The notes under the pieces: model-generated | The model's database searches: none | Told to the model about the DNA's origin: nothing | Seen by the model: the letters and a program-made list of their open reading frames with translations, nothing else | Shown: piece after piece, positions 17,154-25,972 of the stretch | How the letters are laid out: each line of letters starts with the position of its first letter | How positions within the stretch are numbered: position 1 is the stretch's first letter | Assembly: GCA_029882535.1 (NCBI GenBank) | Contig: JAOUKM010000010.1 | Coordinates: forward strand, 1 to 46,792 | Direction of reading: 5' to 3' | Length of the DNA: 46,792 bases | DNA from: Candidatus Bathyarchaeota archaeon | GTDB taxonomy: Archaea; Thermoproteota; Bathyarchaeia; Bathyarchaeales; SOJC01 | Position numbers and translations under genes: made by a program

Positions 17154-17651
17154 TCAGGCCTCAATCAGTTCTTCGTTAAGCCACCATGCCTTCCTTTTCC
17201 CCCTTTTTTCTCCCGGATAGTATTGGACTATTGGTCTTCCAAGCTGTTTTTTGGATGATTTCTGAATTTTCCGCAATCTGTTAAGGATGAGCCACCGATT
17301 TGTTTTTGAGTATTCGGCTAGTTCAGGGGTTGTTGCGCCTTTATAGTGTAAAAGATAGTCTATGATTTTGTGGTCTGTCTCGTCGATGCAGAAAGTATGA
17401 GGATTAATTTTTCCCCGCTCATAAGTTAGCACTTCCAGTTTTGCAAGATATTTTTTGATTTCAAAAAATTCAGTTTCCAGCTTACCTACTCGGTTTTCTA
17501 ATCCTAAAATTTTGTTTGGTCTTGGAATCTTCTGTAGTTTTTCCATAATTGCATCTCGAATGAAAGCGCTTCTTTCACCTTCAGATATGCGTAGAACAAG
17601 TTCCTTATAGACTTCCTCAGGAATCTTTGCAGAAACTATCGTAGACTTCAT
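17154..17651 (-). CDS. Ribbon-helix-helix plus winged-helix DNA-binding protein
   Basis: The 165-residue product has an N-terminal ribbon-helix-helix domain (about 1-42: STIVSAKIPEEVYKEL, then RSAFIRDAIMEKL). A heptad segment (about 50-75) may form a coiled coil. A C-terminal winged helix covers about 90-165, with TTPELAEYSKTNRWLILNRL as the HTH. Combining two DNA-binding folds in one small protein suggests a plasmid- or element-type regulator. It lies just 5' of the tRNA-Arg that bears integrase remains. The promoter would lie in the AT-rich spacer after 17651. Confidence 0.7.
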   Translation of the reverse strand: MKSTIVSAKIPEEVYKELVLRISEGERSAFIRDAIMEKLQKIPRPNKILGLENRVGKLETEFFEIKKYLAKLEVLTYERGKINPHTFCIDETDHKIIDYLLHYKGATTPELAEYSKTNRWLILNRLRKIQKSSKKQLGRPIVQYYPGEKRGKRKAWWLNEELIEA

Positions 17652-18049
17652 ACATTTTCCTCATATTTAGATTAGGAAGTGAATAAAAAATGTTAGTAAG
17701 GTGGGACTATTAAAGTAAGAGTTCACGCCGTGCTTAGCTTTGGATGGTTAGGAGAGAGTGTGCTTTTGTTGACATAGCAATAGAGTTTTCTATGTTTATA
17801 TCTAGTTAAGGTGAGAAGCGGGGATGGTGGTGCACTGGTATGCTTGCTGCTATGCGAGTAGTAAAAAGGAAACTTGTGAAGGCTTGCAATTTCCGAAAAA
17901 ATCGTCACCGCAGAAGAGGTGGAGATAACGGCGAGACATGAAATTCATCGGCTTAATCATCATGTGAGGCTGGGCAAGCTAAACGAAAAAAGATGAAAAA
18001 CACTACATCAAATAGTGACGGCTACTAGAAATGCGTGTGCTGCGTTTTG
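17652..18049. other. Spacer of about 400 bp without a convincing gene
   Basis: No standard gene fits. A short rightward frame (about 17895-17994) encodes EEVEITARHEIHRLNHH, which looks protein-like but has no start and stops on both sides, so it may be a decayed 3' end. A leftward 61-codon frame at 17723-17908 lacks any support. A structured RNA cannot be excluded. Confidence 0.35.
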
Positions 18050-18655
18050 CTATTGTTGGATACCGAGTTTTTTGTAGATTGCCATTCGATTTTCTTCTGT
18101 TTTCTTTTTGACTTCTTCGAAGAGGTTGTTGCCATAAGAGTCTATAGCAACCGTTAGAGGACCAAATTCCTCAGCTTCCAATATCCAAAGGGCTTCAGGC
18201 ATACCCAAGTCGAACCATTCAACAGTTTTTACGGTTTTTAACGCTTTTGCTGCGAGAACTGCAGCTCCACCTGTGAAAGCTCCATAGATGGCGCCATATT
18301 TCTGCATAGCGTCAGTCGTGCGTTTACCCATGCCTCCTTTACCGATGATAACACGAGTTTTGAAGTTTTTGATGAATTCGTCTTCGAAGATGCCCATGCG
18401 CGTGCTCGTTGTGGGGCCGGCTGCCACTATGGTCCATTTGTCTCCTTCTTTTTTGACTATAGGGCCGCAGTGGAAAACTGCTAAGCCATCTAGGTTTATG
18501 GGGAGTTGTTTTCCTTCTTTGTAGAATTGGAGGGCTCTTTTGTGGGCTTGGTCGCGGGCTGTTACTATTGTTCCAGTGACGAATATCACGTCGTTGACTT
18601 TCAGTTTTCGAACAGTTTCTTCAGAGATTGGGGTGGTTAGTTTGTATATTGCCAT
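18050..18655 (-). CDS. fumB: Fumarate hydratase, class I, beta subunit (C-terminal domain type)
   Basis: The 201-residue protein is the beta part of the two-subunit, Fe-S dependent class I fumarase, interconverting fumarate and malate. Family features are TTPISEETVRKLKVNDVI, the TARDQAHKRAL motif, HCGPIV, and AGPTTSTRMG with the catalytic-region glycines. The KGGM segment and LGMPEALW near the end are also typical. The length is normal for the split archaeal enzyme. It starts 11 bp after the alpha-subunit stop, so both are one transcript. The pair gives one step of a partial or full citric acid cycle. A tartrate dehydratase assignment is the main alternative. Confidence 0.88.
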   Translation of the reverse strand: MAIYKLTTPISEETVRKLKVNDVIFVTGTIVTARDQAHKRALQFYKEGKQLPINLDGLAVFHCGPIVKKEGDKWTIVAAGPTTSTRMGIFEDEFIKNFKTRVIIGKGGMGKRTTDAMQKYGAIYGAFTGGAAVLAAKALKTVKTVEWFDLGMPEALWILEAEEFGPLTVAIDSYGNNLFEEVKKKTEENRMAIYKKLGIQQ

Positions 18656-18666
18656 TTTTTTTCACC

Positions 18667-19542
18667 TCACTTGTGAGTTAAGTATTCAACAAATCCGTCT
18701 GGATGGATGCGTGCTGTTGCTCTTCTTGCCGCCCAGCAGTTGAAGGCTACCGCTGCAGGATATGATGCAGGGTGTCTTACAGCATAGTCAACGTTTACAC
18801 CCAAGACTGTGATTTTGCCGCCGAGTCCCATGGGTCCTATGCCTGTTTGGTTTGCGGCCTCTAAGAGTTCTTTTTCAAGTTTAACTATTTCTGGGTCGGG
18901 ATTTGGTTGGTTGAGGGGGCGCAGCAAGGTTTTTTTTGCTAGTTTCATGGCGATGTCTGATCCGCCTCCAATTGCTACGCCTAGAATGTTTGGGGGGCAA
19001 GGCTTTGCGCCTGCTTTGATTACTGTGTCTATGACGAATTTCTTTAGTCCTTTGATTCCTTCTCCTGGTATTAGCATACTCATTACGCAGACATTTTCTG
19101 AGCCACCGCCTTTGGGAAGCACGGTGATTTCGAGGGTGTTGCCGGGTACTATTTCCCAGTTTATGTAAGGGATATTTCTGCCTGTGTTGTCACCCGTGTT
19201 TTTCTTTTTGAACGGGTCTACGGCGTTTGGTCTTAAGGGGATTTCGGTTGTGGCTCTTTTGGTGGCTTTGCGTAGGGCGTTTTCGATTTTGTCTAGGTTT
19301 TTGATTTCTGCTCCGGCTTTTATGTAAAAGATTATTGTGCCTGTATCTTGGCACATGGGTGTGCGGGTTTTTTCTGCGAGTGCGACGTTGTCGAGGATAG
19401 CTTTGAGTTGTGTTTTTCCTGCTTCGCTTGTTTCTTCTCGGTAGGCTTTTTGGAGAGCTTCTTTGACGTCTTTTGGTAATTCTGTAACTGCTAGGCGTAG
19501 TAGGTTAACTGCTACGTTTTCTACTGTTTTTTCTAAACTCAA
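18667..19542 (-). CDS. fumA: Fumarate hydratase, class I, alpha subunit
   Basis: TTG 19542 is preferred because AGGAG lies 9 nt upstream; an upstream GTG at 19608 would add 22 residues. The product (about 291 residues) carries the cysteines for the [4Fe-4S] cluster: TPMCQDTGTI, ENVCVMSM and KPCPPNI. The nearby motifs GIGGGSD and GPMGLGGK, the latter near the end, are also typical. The LRLAVTELP opening is characteristic of the family. It forms the heteromeric enzyme with the beta subunit downstream. A TATA-like element at about 19682-19690 (leftward) lies about 140 bp before the chosen start. Confidence 0.88.
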   Translation of the reverse strand: MSLEKTVENVAVNLLRLAVTELPKDVKEALQKAYREETSEAGKTQLKAILDNVALAEKTRTPMCQDTGTIIFYIKAGAEIKNLDKIENALRKATKRATTEIPLRPNAVDPFKKKNTGDNTGRNIPYINWEIVPGNTLEITVLPKGGGSENVCVMSMLIPGEGIKGLKKFVIDTVIKAGAKPCPPNILGVAIGGGSDIAMKLAKKTLLRPLNQPNPDPEIVKLEKELLEAANQTGIGPMGLGGKITVLGVNVDYAVRHPASYPAAVAFNCWAARRATARIHPDGFVEYLTHK

Positions 19543-19679
19543 GGGGTCTTTCTCCTGGGTTTGAGAGCTTAGTTGTAAAGGTTTCAGTCTTATAGCTTTT
19601 GTGCGCACACGTTTGCCTTTTTGAGGCTTGGTGTGTGCGTCTCTCTTAGACCTCTCTAGATAATATTTGGGTCCAAATA

Positions 19680-19692
19680 GATTATAAAAGAA
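19680..19692 (-). promoter_or_regulatory. TATA-like element of the fumarase operon
   Basis: On the minus strand the sequence reads TTTTATAATC, a good archaeal TATA box. The expected transcript start is about 19658, giving a leader of about 115 nt to TTG 19542, or 50 nt to GTG 19608. Confidence 0.4.
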
Positions 19693-19705
19693 ACCAAATA
19701 TGGAT

Positions 19706-20347
19706 CTAAGGATAAGCCATAATCTTCTTCAAAGTTTCCATGTTAAACTTGGTGTTTGCGCAGCCGTTCTTTGTAAGAGGAATTGCTTGCCCGGTCAAGC
19801 CAAGGTGTTGGAGATAGTCGTCACCAATTTTTAACTCGTTGCTACAGGCAACGCCTATGATTCCTCCATAACCGTTTTTCTTCAGGATATGAGGAACGCA
19901 AGAACTACCTGGAATGACAAAAACGTCGTAGCCCCTCTTCTCCGCTAACTGTGTAGCTTGGTTGACTAGGCAGTCTTCTGAGCAGTGGTTGCAAATGTAA
20001 GAGGGCATGTCTGGAATGAAGTTTGCTTGGCAGCGATTATCCATGTATTTACGGGCACAGTGTGGCAGAAGAAGAGCTCGTTTGCTGGTTTTGTGAAATT
20101 TTTGCGTTTGGGAAATGTTTCTGACGTATATGTCGACGAGGTCTTCGACGAGCATTAGAGCGTCGGAAACATCCAAGCCGGTGATTTCTTGTATTTTAAA
20201 TTTTTCAGCTAAATGCCTAGCTTGACCCCCAAGTTTTTTGTGCAGACCTTTTTCGTTAGTTATGTTTGCGAGGTCTCTGAAGAAAGCCTTAGGTATTCTT
20301 GAAAGATCGAAGCTAAACTTGTAGGGCATAAGTCTAGATTGAAGCAT
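19706..20347 (-). CDS. DUF116 family cysteine-rich protein
   Basis: The 213-residue protein (ATG start, GGGGAG upstream) fits DUF116. An N-terminal helical region is followed by LLLPHCARKYMDNRC, then ICNHCSEDCLV with closely spaced cysteines. The family core follows: YDVFVIPGSSCVPHILKK, GVACSNE and LTKNGC. At least eight cysteines are in positions suited to a metal or Fe-S site. DUF116 proteins occur in anaerobic archaea and bacteria, sometimes near lipoate or biotin ligase genes; no such gene is adjacent. The function is not known. Confidence 0.75.
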   Translation of the reverse strand: MLQSRLMPYKFSFDLSRIPKAFFRDLANITNEKGLHKKLGGQARHLAEKFKIQEITGLDVSDALMLVEDLVDIYVRNISQTQKFHKTSKRALLLPHCARKYMDNRCQANFIPDMPSYICNHCSEDCLVNQATQLAEKRGYDVFVIPGSSCVPHILKKNGYGGIIGVACSNELKIGDDYLQHLGLTGQAIPLTKNGCANTKFNMETLKKIMAYP

Positions 20348-20523
20348 TCTCCCCTTTAAGACTTTAGCCCTTTATGAGCCAGCTTAGAAAGTTTAAGGTT
20401 GAAAAGCAATCTCTTTCCTCAAAACGATATGTACACTTAGTTCTGTTGCCAATGTACTAGCAAAGTTGGTAACTAATGCATTCATATTTCGCCCATATAA
20501 TGCATTTTTAGTTTTCGCCCTTC

Positions 20524-21171
20524 CTAAGCTACTTGGAATTCTTCACCTTCTTGCAACAGCATAATCTTGACATTTGAATTGACTTCCACTTTCTTTCGGA
20601 AGTCCTCAGGATTTATGTTCCATCGGTGCATGGGTATCGCAATTTTAGGGTTAATTGCTATCGCAGCTTCAGCAGCTTCGACATTATCCATTGTGTATGT
20701 GTCTCCGCTTGGAAGCAAAGCCACATCTACATGCCCAAGCTGTCGCATTTCAGGGATAAAGTCCGTGTCCCCAGCATGATAAACAGTTTTGTTCTCAACA
20801 GTTATCAAGTAACCAACTCCAAACTCCTTAGGATGATAAGGGTTTCCAGGAGACCTAAAACGCTTATAATTGTAAGCGTCCACAGCTCTAACCCTTATGC
20901 CATCTACTGTTGTCTCTTCACCTGGTTTAAGTGTCTTAATGTTCCCGCCAATTTTTGAAACACAGTCTTTAGGAGCAATTATCACAGTGCCCTTCCTGCG
21001 AACTTTTTTGATCTTAGATGGGTCACAGTGGTCAGTATGCGAATGAGTCACTAAAATCAAGTCTGCCATTTCAGAGGCTTCACCATACTCCTCCAAGTCA
21101 ACATAGATAATTTTTCCTTCAGCCCTAATTTGGAAGCTGGCGTGAGCCAACCATTTTATAAAGACAACCAT
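20524..21171 (-). CDS. UPF0173-type metal-dependent hydrolase (metallo-beta-lactamase fold)
   Basis: The 215-residue protein has the metal ligands of the metallo-beta-lactamase fold: THSHTDHCD (HxHxDH, about residues 42-48), the H of YHAGDTDFI (HxGD) and the late IPMHRW histidine. The short length and the opening IKWLAHASFQI fit UPF0173 (YtkL/UlaG-like) proteins, not RNase Z or Lactamase_B enzymes with extra domains. It probably binds two divalent metals. The physiological substrate of this group is not settled. It is a single gene with short spacers on both sides. Confidence 0.82.
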   Translation of the reverse strand: MVVFIKWLAHASFQIRAEGKIIYVDLEEYGEASEMADLILVTHSHTDHCDPSKIKKVRRKGTVIIAPKDCVSKIGGNIKTLKPGEETTVDGIRVRAVDAYNYKRFRSPGNPYHPKEFGVGYLITVENKTVYHAGDTDFIPEMRQLGHVDVALLPSGDTYTMDNVEAAEAAIAINPKIAIPMHRWNINPEDFRKKVEVNSNVKIMLLQEGEEFQVA

Positions 21172-21246
21172 TTTAACATCGCTTTTTGTTATAGTTTGCC
21201 AACCTATATTAGTTTTAGAGGCACACGCGCAACTTTGACATTAAAG

Positions 21247-22377
21247 TTAAGGCTCTATTATCTTTTTGAACTCAAGCGAACAAGCCGAAGCTGAAAAACC
21301 CCATCCATAACCAAGCGCCAAAACGACATCACCTTCTACGAATTCATTCTCAGAAACTGTTTTTTCAAGGATAAACGGTAAACTCGCTCCAGCTAAATTG
21401 CCATATTCCCTAAGCACCTCAAACGACTCCTCAAGTTTTTCAGGGTGAACTTTGTAGCGTTCAGCTATGAGGTCAAGTATTTTTTGGCTACCAGTGTGAA
21501 CTGCCAACTTCTTTGCAGCTTTTATAGAGTTTCCAACATTTTCCCCAAACAGCTTCTCAAGGGCCACCGAAATGTATTCTACACCAAGTTTCGGAATTTT
21601 TTTGTCCAAATACGAGTAAAAGCCAAACTTGAATGGCTCATTTAAAGCTACAAGTCTAGTGTAACCAGCCAAATAATCCTTTTTTCTAAGATTTGTAACT
21701 TCCACAATCTTGTCAACGGACAGCCCGTTTCCCTCGTTTGCCACGATAACACTAGCAACTCCATCTCCGAAAAGGAAAAACTCCATGGTTGCTATCCATT
21801 TCCTCAACTCCATACGCCTTCTCTTTTTATGCCTTATCGACTTGACTCTACCGATTCCCATAAGGTCTTTTATGCCCCGCACCTGATTGTAGAACCAATA
21901 TGAGTTCACTCCAGAAATGCAGAGCAAAACAAAGTCTTTCGGACGCACCGCAAGGTGGTTTCTAGCGAGTTCAAGAGCCTTAGTGAAGGCTGTGCAAGCC
22001 ATTCCTTGAACATTAATAATTTTAATGTAAGGATTGAAACCAAGTTTCCGAATCAGAAGCTGGCTGAGACCTGGACACAAGAATGGGTTCACATCGTAAG
22101 CCACTACAAAATAGCCTATATCTTTAACAGAGAGACCAGCGTCTTCTAGAGCTTTTTCACAAGCCTCCAAACAAAGATCAACGATACCACTCTCGCTCAA
22201 AATTGTCTCCGATTTTAACGGCGAATCAGCATAGTTGACTAAGTGTCTAGTTGAGACTCCTAAGTTGAGTATGTTCTGATTAACGACTTCGGGAATTTGG
22301 CATGGAAAAGCTTCTATAAGCTCCTCTGTTGAAAGCTCATCTTTAGGCACAGCCGTTGACAATCGTAATATCTGCAT
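21247..22377 (-). CDS. Thiolase-fold condensing enzyme, type III PKS / KAS III-like
   Basis: ATG 22377 is preferred because ILRLSTAVPKDELS resembles the usual N-terminus; the open frame could start at 22422. The product of about 376 residues has the Cys of VQGMACTAF, the His of AVHTGSQKIL and the Asn of EYGNLAGASLPFIL. These give the Cys-His-Asn triad of chalcone/stilbene synthase and KAS III enzymes. The motif FGDGVASVIV is also typical of the fold. It would condense acyl-CoA starter and extender units. The C-terminus (GYGWGFSASA) fits type III PKS better than FabH. HMG-CoA synthase is less likely. It has no other biosynthetic genes next to it. Confidence 0.7.
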   Translation of the reverse strand: MQILRLSTAVPKDELSTEELIEAFPCQIPEVVNQNILNLGVSTRHLVNYADSPLKSETILSESGIVDLCLEACEKALEDAGLSVKDIGYFVVAYDVNPFLCPGLSQLLIRKLGFNPYIKIINVQGMACTAFTKALELARNHLAVRPKDFVLLCISGVNSYWFYNQVRGIKDLMGIGRVKSIRHKKRRRMELRKWIATMEFFLFGDGVASVIVANEGNGLSVDKIVEVTNLRKKDYLAGYTRLVALNEPFKFGFYSYLDKKIPKLGVEYISVALEKLFGENVGNSIKAAKKLAVHTGSQKILDLIAERYKVHPEKLEESFEVLREYGNLAGASLPFILEKTVSENEFVEGDVVLALGYGWGFSASACSLEFKKIIEP

Positions 22378-22520
22378 GTCAGATAGAAGGATAAAATAAG
22401 TCATAAAAAGATTTTTGAACAAACAGAGAGAAATGAAGAAGGCGAAATAAACTTAGATTGGCATACAAAGTCTCTTTCTGGTGAAAGTTAAGTAATACCT
22501 AAAGATGTAGGCTGTTGTTA

Positions 22521-22958
22521 TTACGTGTCCATTTCGCCGACGCCAAGCAACTGCTTTAGCGACTGTACCTCCTCTCTTAACATGCCGATTTCGCTTTCCA
22601 AAGCAGTAGCCTTTGACTCCGCCATTTTTTTTAGTCCGTCAATCTCCAATAGGAGGTTTGCTCGTTCGGTTTCCAAAGTTTTGAGTTTTTCCCTCAGGTT
22701 TTTCAGCGTATTCACAAGTTCTCCCTCAATTCCTTTAATCTTCTCAGCAACACCTTTTATGCTTATCTCTTTCTTCTCCTCTTCTTTTTTCATACCAGCA
22801 CGAAACTTGTTTCCACACTCTGGGCATTCAAACATTCCAAAAAAAATCTCGGTTGCACCGCCCGGTTTAGAAGTTTTTCTTGATACAGACCATGTCTTGA
22901 AGGGGACGTCAACTTCAGCTCCACACTTTGGACAGTTAGTCAAGACATACCGCTCCAA
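22521..22958 (-). CDS. Zinc-ribbon and coiled-coil protein, unknown function
   Basis: The 145-residue protein (TTG start) has an N-terminal zinc ribbon with TNCPKCGAEV (residues 8-16) and FECPECGNKF about 40 residues later, so four cysteines can hold one Zn. From about residue 55 a Lys/Glu-rich region and a long coiled coil follow (about 70-140, with leucine heptads). The design suggests a dimeric nucleic-acid or protein adaptor. It lies between the condensing enzyme and tfb, on the same strand as tfb. I do not know a named family. Confidence 0.6.
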   Translation of the reverse strand: MERYVLTNCPKCGAEVDVPFKTWSVSRKTSKPGGATEIFFGMFECPECGNKFRAGMKKEEEKKEISIKGVAEKIKGIEGELVNTLKNLREKLKTLETERANLLLEIDGLKKMAESKATALESEIGMLREEVQSLKQLLGVGEMDT

Positions 22959-23049
22959 TCTAACTAGGTAATTCTATGCTAAAATGTTTTGGTATACGTA
23001 AGGCCGCAATTTATGACGCAAAAAACCAAAAAAAGGGAAACGGTGGAGA

Positions 23050-24006
23050 CTAGATGCTTATTATGAATGAGAGTTGTTCCACAAGTTCTTTGTAACGATT
23101 CCTTATTGTTACTTCCGTCACTTGCGCAATCTCTGCAATTTCCCGCTGTGTTTTTCTTTCTCCTGTTAAGACCGACGCGATGTAACTTGCGGCTGCAGCG
23201 ATACCCGTGGGGCCTCTTCCAGAGGTTAATCTCAACTCTTTTGCAGTTGCCAAGATTTTATGAGCTATCTCTTCCACCTTGCCCTGCATCGTCAACTGAT
23301 TTGAGAACTTCGCGATATATTGGCTTGGCTTAAGCGGCGGAATAAAGTAATCAAGCTCTCTAATTAAGAAACGGTAGCTACGCCCAACTTCTTTCTTACT
23401 GATGTTTGAAGCCTGCGCAATTTCTTCTAAAGTTCTTGGAAGACCACACTGTCTACATGCAACGTATATTGCGGCTGCAGTTACACCTTGAATGGATCGA
23501 CCGCGAATGAGACGCTCCTTTACAGCTTTTCGGTAAATTACAGAAGCGGTTTCAATAATGTTCTTGGGTAAGTTGAGGTTGTTGGCGATTTTGCTGATTT
23601 CCGAAAGCGCAAAAGCTAGATTACGTTCAGTAGCGTCTGAAACTCGAATACGTCGTTGCCACTTTCTAAGACGATAGACCTGTGCCTTTTGGCCAGGTGA
23701 AAGACGCTTACCATAAATGTCTCGGTCATGCCAATCAATCATAGTAGACAAGCCTTTGTCATGAATCGTATACGTTAACGGCGCACCTACCCGTGTTCTT
23801 TTAGCGCGTTGCTCTTGGTCAAATGCTCTCCATTCAGGTCCTCTGTCCTGGAGCTTTGCGGCGATGACAATGCCGCAATCCATACAAACTATTTCAGCAG
23901 TTTCATAATCACGTATAAGGCGGTCGCTTCCGCATTCGGGACATTTTCGTATTTTTACTGGTTGTGGGGAAGCAGTGGTGGATGTAGAGCCTCTTTTATC
24001 TCCCAT
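23050..24006 (-). CDS. tfb: Transcription initiation factor B (TFIIB homologue)
   Basis: The 318-residue protein recruits RNA polymerase to TBP-bound promoters. It has an N-terminal zinc ribbon ([11 protein letters not shown] and [10 protein letters not shown]), then the B-reader/linker, with the conserved GPEWRAFD and TRVGAPLT segments. Two cyclin-like repeats cover about 118-205 and 212-305. The second repeat holds the BRE-contacting HTH ([20 protein letters not shown]). Its length is typical. The start overlaps the end of gar1 by 11 bp, an arrangement known from many Archaea. It appears complete and normal. Confidence 0.95.
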   Translation of the reverse strand: MGDKRGSTSTTASPQPVKIRKCPECGSDRLIRDYETAEIVCMDCGIVIAAKLQDRGPEWRAFDQEQRAKRTRVGAPLTYTIHDKGLSTMIDWHDRDIYGKRLSPGQKAQVYRLRKWQRRIRVSDATERNLAFALSEISKIANNLNLPKNIIETASVIYRKAVKERLIRGRSIQGVTAAAIYVACRQCGLPRTLEEIAQASNISKKEVGRSYRFLIRELDYFIPPLKPSQYIAKFSNQLTMQGKVEEIAHKILATAKELRLTSGRGPTGIAAAASYIASVLTGERKTQREIAEIAQVTEVTIRNRYKELVEQLSFIISI

Positions 24007-24259
24007 ATTTTCTCTTCTCCTTTCTCCTTCTAGCAGAGGGAATTGTATATAATGTATTTCTAATCAGCCGTTGTGGCTCTGATGTTACAGGTTTTACTGA
24101 GACGTAAGGTTGGGAAACCGGACCGAAAACATCAAAAACTGTGCCAACGAATTTTAGGTTTTCATCTACAACTTTGTTGCCGATTTTTGGCGAATTTTCT
24201 GCTTTTAGAATTAGATTCCGACTTGAACTTACGTGAAGCACACGGCCTAAACGCTTCAA
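23996..24259 (-). CDS. gar1: H/ACA ribonucleoprotein subunit Gar1
   Basis: TTG 24259 is chosen because GAGGGGGAT precedes it and a TATA box lies about 55 bp upstream; a longer frame to 24391 crosses that promoter. The 87-residue product begins [12 protein letters not shown] and contains [19 protein letters not shown] and PYVSVKP, the small beta-barrel of Gar1. Gar1 binds Cbf5 in the RNA-guided pseudouridylation complex. A basic C-terminal tail ([11 protein letters not shown]) overlaps the tfb start, so the two are translationally linked. Confidence 0.85.
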   Translation of the reverse strand: MKRLGRVLHVSSSRNLILKAENSPKIGNKVVDENLKFVGTVFDVFGPVSQPYVSVKPVTSEPQRLIRNTLYTIPSARRRKEKRKYGR

Positions 24260-24307
24260 CTTTTCTGGATCCCCCTCACAAAAGGACAGAAATTTCAAAA
24301 ACCGCGC

Positions 24308-24322
24308 CTTATTTAAACCTTG
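24308..24322 (-). promoter_or_regulatory. TATA box of the gar1-tfb operon
   Basis: On the minus strand GTTTAAATAAGG is a clear TATA element with a purine-rich stretch before it. Its centre is about 55 bp from TTG 24259, giving an expected transcript start near 24288 and a leader of about 30 nt holding the GGGGG Shine-Dalgarno-like stretch. Confidence 0.5.
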
Positions 24323-24575
24323 TGCAACCGAAAAACTTAAAAGCCAAAAATTGCTGCGCAAAAAAAGGAAAAGGCATTGGATTAAAAACAAGAAATCATC
24401 AATTTTAAGGAAGTTCTAACTCGCCCAGCGAGTGTAGTGTTCCAGAGCTTTATGGGTTGCCGTCTGTGTAACTCTGAAATATCATCGAGTCAAGCAAATA
24501 CCTTTTCATCATCCGGCAAGAAAATAGAAATACAAAAGAACAAAATAAATGTAATGTTCTAAAGAGGAAAAAGAT

Positions 24576-24872
24576 TTGCAAAAGCAGAAGAAGGCAATTG
24601 TTTGGCCAGTCAATTTCGATTCTTCCAAGACAAGAAAAGAAGGACGAAAAGTTCCGAGGAGCGTTGCGGTTTCAAACCCGAACTTAGCAGAACTTCAAAG
24701 AGCGGCAGAACAGTTAGGACTAAAGCCGGAAGCCGAAGTAAACGCCGCTCATCCAGCAGTTCCTTGGCGAAAAACTGGACGGATATGGGTGCAGAAAAGT
24801 GGGTCAAAAATGCAAACTTTACTGAAAATTGCTAAAGAGATAGTGACTATTCGGCAGCAAGCGAAAAAATGA
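24576..24872 (+). CDS. srp19: Signal recognition particle subunit SRP19
   Basis: The 98-residue basic protein (TTG start, GAGG upstream) shows the SRP19 pattern. KAIVWPVNFDSSKTRKEGRK and VPRSVAV come first, then an LAELQRAAEQLGLKPE helix, and HPAVPWRKTGRI near the 7S-binding loop. It assembles the archaeal 7S RNA with SRP54. The 7S RNA gene itself is not in this window. It is convergent with rps8e, with only 6 bp between stops. Confidence 0.92.
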   Translation: MQKQKKAIVWPVNFDSSKTRKEGRKVPRSVAVSNPNLAELQRAAEQLGLKPEAEVNAAHPAVPWRKTGRIWVQKSGSKMQTLLKIAKEIVTIRQQAKK

Positions 24873-24878
24873 GAACTC

Positions 24879-25277
24879 TTACTTTTTTGTTTCTTTTGGC
24901 ATTAAAATAGCGTTTATTAGACCATGCTGTCCAGGACGTGAGGTTACTCGTGCAAGTCCTAGCTTTGTTTCTATGATTGTTCCTTTTGTGATTACACCGC
25001 GTCTGTCGTAGTCTATACTAGCTGGGTTTTGCACCACACGCAAAATCTCTGTTTTTTCTGTTTTTCCTGTTGCTGGGTTGGAAATGCTCGCTTGTTTTTC
25101 GCTGAAGGCTCGTGTTTTTAGGTTGCCCCCTCGTCTGCGAATTTTTTTTAGTTTTCTTTCACCCAGCGTGGTTTCTGTTGGAAAAGAGCCTCGTTCAAAG
25201 CGGCGCTTTTTGCGGTGAGATCGTTTGCGACCGCCTGAAGGTTTCTTTTTGTGTGAATCGCCGTGCCAAACAGACAA
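24879..25277 (-). CDS. rps8e: 30S ribosomal protein S8e
   Basis: The 132-residue protein begins with SVWHGDSHKKKPSGGRKRS, the usual S8e opening, followed by a strongly basic segment (SHRKKRRFERG). The KTRAFSEKQASI and NPASIDYDRRGVITKGTII parts are also typical. The TTG start has GGAG at 8 nt. S8e is a small-subunit protein of Archaea and Eukarya only. It ends convergent to srp19. Nothing looks abnormal. Confidence 0.95.
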   Translation of the reverse strand: MSVWHGDSHKKKPSGGRKRSHRKKRRFERGSFPTETTLGERKLKKIRRRGGNLKTRAFSEKQASISNPATGKTEKTEILRVVQNPASIDYDRRGVITKGTIIETKLGLARVTSRPGQHGLINAILMPKETKK

Positions 25278-25336
25278 TTTTATATCTCCATTGGAAACTT
25301 GATGAGACTACCTAAATTCGACATATAAGCTTAGCG

Positions 25337-25972
25337 CTATTTCTCTTCTTTTTCTTTTGACACGTGTTCGGCGGATTCAAACACCTTTTTAAGCTGATGT
25401 TTTTTAAGTTGCCGTTTCATAGTGCGTGGGTCGTGGCTTAGGCGAAGGCAGTCCGCGAAAAATGGGGTCGTCCGTAGAACCTTTTTCCGATCTATACGTT
25501 CCCGCGTAATCAGTCCTAATTCCTCTAGTTGTTTCAGATGACTATAAACATGGTGACCGCGGACGTTTAGCACTTGTTTTTGGGAGATCGGTTGCCTGTA
25601 AGCGATATAGGAAAGCGTTTTCAATGGACCAGGTGTCAGGAGGGGATGTACGTAGCCACGCATGGCTAGTCTCTGTACTAGTGGGGAGTGCTCTGCCTTT
25701 AGCTGCATTACAAAGCGTTCATCTTCGTATTCTAGTATTTCCAAACTCATGTTTCGATTGTCATACTCTTCTTTTAGAGTGCGTGCTAGCTGTTTTACTA
25801 GGTTCTTGGAACGTGTCCTAATTATAGAACCCAAAGTTTTCAAGTCTAGCGGTCTTCCCGCGACGTACAATGCGGCCTCTATCAACGCTAGACGCTGTTT
25901 CTGCTTCTCCATTTCGGGCGATGTTGCCTCAGGCGACGCTTGCTCCATTTCCTTCAACAACTGCCGCTCCAT
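25337..25972 (-). CDS. scpB: Segregation and condensation protein B
   Basis: The 211-residue product has two winged-helix domains (about 25-95 and 100-180). RLALIEAALYVAGRPLDL is the family opening and TPGPLKTLSYIAYRQPISQ the start of the second domain. KleA/kleisin-binding features are not separately visible. ScpB dimers bind ScpA and regulate SMC. The start overlaps the 3' end of scpA by 44 bp, so translation is coupled. The C-terminal 30 residues are Lys-rich and variable. Confidence 0.9.
   Translation of the reverse strand: MERQLLKEMEQASPEATSPEMEKQKQRLALIEAALYVAGRPLDLKTLGSIIRTRSKNLVKQLARTLKEEYDNRNMSLEILEYEDERFVMQLKAEHSPLVQRLAMRGYVHPLLTPGPLKTLSYIAYRQPISQKQVLNVRGHHVYSHLKQLEELGLITRERIDRKKVLRTTPFFADCLRLSHDPRTMKRQLKKHQLKKVFESAEHVSKEKEEK

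Noticed and set aside
17723-17908. A 61-codon leftward ORF in the spacer left of the fumarase genes
   Set aside because: Low-complexity His/Ser/Leu product, no start signal, no domain.
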